Of a stretch of DNA of 64,000 nt, positions 58,897-64,000 are shown in pieces. The stretch comes from Lingula anatina (taxonomy: Eukaryota > Brachiopoda > Lingulata > Lingulida > Lingulidae): NCBI RefSeq assembly GCF_001039355.2, contig NW_019775487.1:1718-65717 (forward strand), written 5' to 3'. The notes under the pieces were generated by a model. That model saw only the letters and a list, made by a program, of their open reading frames with translations, was not told the origin of the DNA and ran no database searches. Positions within the stretch are counted from its first letter, which is position 1, and each line of letters starts with the position of its first letter. Both the position numbers and the translations under genes were made by a program.

Positions 58897-60764
58897 AATA
58901 AGTAAGTTATCATCAGCGTAGTCTAGTTGAAGTGTTGTGTTTAGTAATAAGTTTACAATGTAGAAGGCATTAATGCAGATACAGTGATGCCTATTTATGG
59001 AGGGTAAGCAAAAGCAGTGAAAATATGCTTGGTAAAGCCATACATGTTTTTGAGGGGAAAATCACTACTTTATAATTTTTTATCTATTTTTAAACTGTTT
59101 TTATCTTCCTTAAACATCACTGAGTCTGTTTCTATCAATTATTTTGTGTGATAAGAGACATCTTTCTTTCCTAGTGATCAAATAATTCCTGTGCCATTCT
59201 CAATGTCTGGTTTTACTGTTCGCTTTGATGGTGCTGGAATATGTCTAGGCAGTGAATTACAAATTGTTTCAAAGTGTCTATAGAACTTACATGACTACAT
59301 TGTATGAAAAAAATAACGAGTGTTATAAGTGTTTTCAAACCTCATTTGTTGTCATCAGTTTGTGATTGAAAGTGTTTCATTCATTGTGAAGTGGGAATTT
59401 TTTTTACAAGTTTTTTCTTCTCTGAGGGAAATAAGATGATATTCAGCTTGTCCTGAAAGGATGGCATAAATAATGGTAAATCTTTCCACTACACCAAGTG
59501 TATCATTTTCCCAGTGCAGCCATGCACTTGGTCGCTCTCTCTGTGAAAAAAACTCATCTGATTACAATAGTACAGGTTGTACACATTATTATTATTATTT
59601 TTTTTTTTTGCTATCAGATGTTCAGAAGTCTTATTGAAGTGGATATGTTTCAATGTTTATTGATGGTCATACCAGGATTAATAATCCTCCAAAGAAAAAA
59701 ACAAACATCCCTGGATGTGGGAAGTGTTATTCATTATTTTCATAGAAAGGTTTGTATTTCTTAGAATTAATCTAAAACTCATGACTTGTTCAATTTATCA
59801 AGTGGAAAATTGCTGCCAGTAGTTGTAAAACAGTTGAATATCACCAAGTTGTTCATAATGGATACATGCAATATATTATTGTGTGAATTTTTGAACAACA
59901 TCCAAATGATATCGTCTATTAATTATCCCTTTAGGCAGTACAATGTATAGAGGGCTTATTAATGTCATTTCACCTTTCTTGTAGCTGGCATAGCTTATCC
60001 TGATCTCCATTTTCCAGTAGTTTCTAGCTATAACGTAAGTGATCACTGTTTTGTGCTTTCACTAGCCTGTGATTCACTTAATGAGCAAATTTAGAACAAC
60101 AATNCGTATAATTGCAGTATTTTTATGAACATTATTGATTTTTTTACTTGTATTTTGGTGATGTTTGTACCATAAGTGCCAAACCATGCTTCTGTTTTAC
60201 TGCAAACTTTTTAAGTGGTTTTTAATGTAAATAAAACTGGTTCCTTTTAAAAATCAGAAAAATTGGATTATTTTTATGATTGTTAATGATTTTTGTGAAT
60301 ATTTTGCGTGTATTTTGGCAACATTTGCCCCATAAGTACTACAGTACCAAAGTGTTTTTTTTTTTTTACTTCAAATTTGCTGAGTGACTTTGTATACTGT
60401 AATAAGACAGGTTTCTTCTGAGAGTCAGCATGTTCAAATTATTTTTACAAATGATATTGACTTTTTAATTTGCATATATTGTTGCAGTGTTTATTTGCAG
60501 TTTGGTGTCTGTATATTTGCCACCCTTACTGTCTAATTATTCACAAAAGTTAATCAGCATCAGCTCTCTACAATGTCACCGATGTCTCCCACATTAAAAA
60601 ATATCAGTTCTATACAACTATTTACCAGTACTATAAATGGTGTTGTTATTGTGTTACCTGGAATTTGCAGGGAGTGTATGAATGGTTAAGAACAAGACTG
60701 AAAAGTGAAAAAAATGGCATAACTGTACATTGTACTGCTACTGCATAAGTTACCCGTTCTTTAT

Positions 60765-60769
60765 GAGTG

Positions 60770-60811
<42 letters not shown>
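60765..60811. repeat. GT dinucleotide microsatellite
   Basis: About 23 GT units with one GC interruption. Confidence 0.95.
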
Positions 60812-60815
<4 letters not shown>

Positions 60816-60980
60816 TTGTTTTTCCCATAAGTGTTAAGCCCTTCCTTTGTTTTAGTTGAAAGATGCTTACTTTCAGTATGATAAAAATGATCATGATCTT
60901 GATAAATCTGCAAGAGTAATTCTAATGAGATTTCTTTCTCTTCCTGTGTCGTTAATTTCTTCTAACACATACTTTATACT

Positions 60981-61944
60981 CAGGCCTTCCCAACTACCAG
61001 ACTCGGCACCTACGGGTCCAGAATAAACCGGTATATCTGATCACACTACCCGTTTTCAAGGTGTGTGTCAGATCGCATAAAAGAGTATCATACCCTATCA
61101 CAAATTCTGTAAGCCTACCTGTCATCCGGGTATCGCGCCTCGTTTTCGTCAAGTAGGAGTCGTATGAATACAACAGACGACTCCCTCAATCAGGGGGTGG
61201 AAACGCGCTACTTATATGATTAAGACGAGCCTAGCCGTCAGTACCGGTTATTGTTTTATGACCTTGAGGAGCAATTAGGTTTGGTCGTTGCGGCACGCAT
61301 GAACAGTAGTTGAACTTCCACACCTGGGTCTTTTGTTTTTGACAACTGTTCACTCGTCATCGAGGCGCTTGTTGAAGACTACAGGCTGATATCTACTAGT
61401 ACTACCAGTGGCTTCATTAGTAACGTTCCCACAATACTTAAGTTTTCTGTCCGTGCGTACAAACCCTGAAAAAGGACAGCCTCGCTGACGAGAACAATGG
61501 ACGTTTCTCACCCCTCTCTAGGATTACCCCTGCCCTCAATCTCGTCCATCCCGGTAGTCATGAAAATATCTAACCCCCGACAGAATATGCTTCCGCTATC
61601 AAAATTAGGTCTACTTTTCTAAATTAATATATAAGTTTGCAAGTTCTTATTTACAAAACATCATTGGCTATGTCCGAACCTAAATTTTATGTTAAAAATT
61701 GCTGTACTGTCAGATTTTAGCATAAACAGAGAAAATTGCAGCAGCGCATGAATCTAGATGAGATGCACTACTTTCCAACCCCGCTTAGGATCATTGCTAT
61801 CACATCGCGCACCAGGCAAAATCGGTGTTGTGGCTGATACTCTGTAATGCGATCTGACACACACCTTGTAAACGGGCAGTGTGGTCTGATAAACCGGTTT
61901 ATACTGGACCCATAGGTGCCGAGTCTGGTAGTTGGGAAGGCCTG
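60981..61944. mobile_element. 964-bp non-autonomous transposon with ~100-bp inverted repeats
   Basis: Both ends carry CAGGCCTTCCCAACTACCAG (right end inverted). The inverted repeats extend about 100 bp, through GGCACCTA(C/T)GGGTCCAG and GTGTGTGTCAGATCGCAT, with scattered mismatches. A perfect 5-bp duplication ATACT flanks it (60976-60980 and 61945-61949). The interior is visibly GC-richer and richer in CG dinucleotides than the surroundings and has no long open frame, so it cannot encode its own transposase. CAG...CTG ends and a 5-bp duplication match the smaller MITEs in the window; a hAT-like origin is possible but unproven. Confidence 0.9.
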
Positions 61945-62247
61945 ATACTATAGCAAGTCTACAGTGCACAAACACATACTTTATACTATATCAAGTCTAC
62001 AGTGCACAAACACATACTTTATACTATATCAAGTCTACAGTGCACAAACACATACTTTATACTATAGCAAGTCTACAGTGCACAAACACATACTTTATAC
62101 TATAGCAAGTCTACAGTGCACAAACACATACTTTATACTATAGCAAGTCTACAGTGCACAAACACATACTTTATACTATAGCAAGTCTACAGTGCACAAA
62201 CACATACTTTATACTATAGCAAGTCTACAGTGCACAAACACATACTA
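61945..62247. repeat. 38-bp satellite, eight copies
   Basis: Eight copies of a unit containing GCAAGTCTACAGTGCACAAA and CACATACTTTATACTATA, nearly identical (two copies have ATATC for ATAGC). A partial unit, AACACATACTTTATACT, lies on the far side of the 964-bp element at 60964-60980. The transposon therefore inserted at the edge of the array or of its founding unit. Confidence 0.95.
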
Positions 62248-64000
62248 GATTTTGTATATCACCTGGAAAAGAAATGTTAATAAAAACATTAGTAGATTTT
62301 ATACTTCATTGATGGTAAAGTGTTATTAGGAAATTATTCTTCGTAAACTGTCAAATTGGAATTATTCCCTCTGTTATTTAATGAGAATTGGGAAGTGATT
62401 AATTCATTTAAAACTGTCTATATGTGGGTCCCTTAATTAATGAGCTTTTAGAATCAGTTTTGTTGAAACCTCAGAATTGGATCCTCTGTTAATGATAAAC
62501 TGGGAAATGATACTCTGTAAAATGTATTTTATTGCTGTGTTAATGTGAAAGAGAAAGTGTTTTCTCCTGCAGAAACTGAAGAGTTTGCTACTTAATCCTA
62601 GGCCTGAGCATTAAAGACTGCTTGACTGAAGATACTCTCTTATAATGTGGTTTATATTCTTATTATGGCAAGATCTTTTACAACAGAAACATAATATTTT
62701 GCATTTACTTTTAAAGGTAATAAGAGTATTTCATTCTTATGCAGTACGTTTCAGTTAGACCAATACTAGTAATGAAAAAAAAAAACATTCTGTTACCAAA
62801 TTATCAAAATTCATTGAAACATGAAATACACATCTTTGCTGAACATGCCAATTTCTTTAAATCATTATTTATAAATAATGAAATTCAAAAAGAGACTTTG
62901 GTTTAATGACTTTGCATGGCTCACGCACAAGTGTGTAGCATAGTCACTGTTCAAATGGAGGACACAAGGAAGAGGAAGCACAGAATTCACTCCATTTTGG
63001 GGGTTTCTGGGGTATCATGATACCCTGTTTAGATGTATTTTAAAAGATTCCAGAGCTTGTTTTTCAAGAGAAGTGTCTGCAAATTCATTCTAAGTAAAGA
63101 ACACTGCTCTGTGCATTGCAAGTACCTTAGAGAGTAAAAATGTCTTAGTCACCCAAACTCATAGATGTATTTCTACTTGAGAGAGAACTGCTTTTGACAG
63201 ATCCCTCCTCAGTAATTTAGGGGCTATCTGACAGTTTATCATAAGCACTCTCCTCTGGAAAATTTTGATTCTCTTTGCCAATAAACTACACTCTATGAAT
63301 AAACTAATACAAGAAAGCACTTTCTTGGAGAGCCGACCTTAGCAAATAAAAGGGCAGGATAGCACCAACATGAAGAAATAGCTCTTAGTTTTTATGTGAC
63401 TTTTTATATCATTAAAGATGTTGTATTGGTTGGGTTGATATATAATCATGATTTATAGCAGTAACTGTTTGTCTGTTGTTTCACTGTAAATTAACCTATT
63501 ATTTAGCTTTTGTTTGCCTTGGCCATAATGTTCACAGAAACATTGTTCAGTTTGTAATAAAAGAAGTATGAGCTAAATGTCAATTTGCAAAAAATGTGTT
63601 CTCTATAACATTTAAGTTGATTTTTTTTAGTTCATTTTTTCTGTTGTGTCTCAGTATATAGTAATTGGATGGGGATATTTTATCAGATATAAATACATGT
63701 GATTCATGCAGATATAAGTACATATGTTTCATGTAGATATAAGAAGATATGTTTCATGTAGATATAAGAAGATATGTTTCATGTAGATATAAGAAGATAT
63801 GAGGCTGTGTTACCACCTGTGTGGCCAGTTTACCTTACTCTGCAGGTAGCTGCCAGATGACTGACAGTATGACATTCCAGAGGAACCTTTTGGTAATGGC
63901 TGCACAGTGGGAAGAAAAGACTACAGCCCACTTGTACAAAAATGCCATATAAGGTAACATTCAGTAAAATGATCTTTATTTACTAATTGTCTCCAGGCTT
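62248..64000. other. AT-rich stretch at window end
   Basis: No gene is confirmed. There is a short satellite at 63684-63801, and an exon-like segment at 63846-63953 that is discussed as a finding. Confidence 0.4.
63684..63801. repeat. 27-bp satellite, about four copies
   Basis: Repeats of GATATAAGAAGATATG plus TTTCATGTA, with the first copies diverged. Confidence 0.85.

Larger units (their letters stand above)
58201..60980. other. Gene-poor stretch with microsatellites
   Basis: CT and poly-C tracts (58837-58896) and a GT tract (60765-60811). One ambiguous base at 60104. No gene recognised. Confidence 0.42.

Noticed and set aside
61945-62247. CRISPR-like regularly spaced repeat
   Set aside because: Units are contiguous with no unique spacers, and the window is animal nuclear DNA; it is a satellite.

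Overview
This window is animal nuclear DNA. Genes are split by many GT-AG introns, the sequence is AT-rich and crowded with simple repeats and small inverted-repeat transposons, and no bacterial gene organisation is present. The proteins are close to vertebrate orthologues and the genes are intron-rich. Together with the mix of a tRNA-derived SINE and many MITE families, this suggests an invertebrate, most likely a lophotrochozoan such as a mollusc. That placement is inference, because no rRNA or other diagnostic locus is present.

Three protein-coding genes can be supported, all on the minus strand. SAYSD1 (3614-4504, two exons, 174 aa) encodes a small membrane protein with the SAYSvFN motif. 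TTC13 (6963-18808, reconstructed here as 25 exons, 849 aa) encodes a secretory-pathway tetratricopeptide-repeat protein; every exon joins in frame with consensus splice sites. A class A G-protein-coupled receptor of 415 aa (34185-35432) is encoded in one exon, with an upstream 5' UTR splice acceptor. I see no functional link between the three.

Region by region: 1-1003 is the decayed 3' part of a Tc1-like transposon. 1264-3389 holds MITEs, hairpins and a 25-bp satellite. 3614-18808 holds the two split genes. 18.8-34.1 kb is gene-poor and contains a 1.6-kb exact duplication around an N gap, probably an assembly artefact. 34.2-36.9 kb is the receptor gene. 37-64 kb is gene-poor and rich in at least six MITE or palindrome families, one SINE, a 964-bp inverted-repeat element and several satellites.

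Two observations stand out. First, tandem duplications sit on exon edges: one 35-bp satellite is built from the end of TTC13 exon 8 plus its 5' splice site, exon 17's donor is triplicated, exon 7's acceptor half is duplicated, and an unrelated 25-bp satellite carries eight perfect CAG|GTAAGT donors. Second, four kinds of non-autonomous element share CAG...CTG ends and 5-bp target duplications, including a 964-bp GC-richer element with about 100-bp inverted repeats. Gene models come from reading the sequence and from remembered family features; no alignment or transcript evidence was available.
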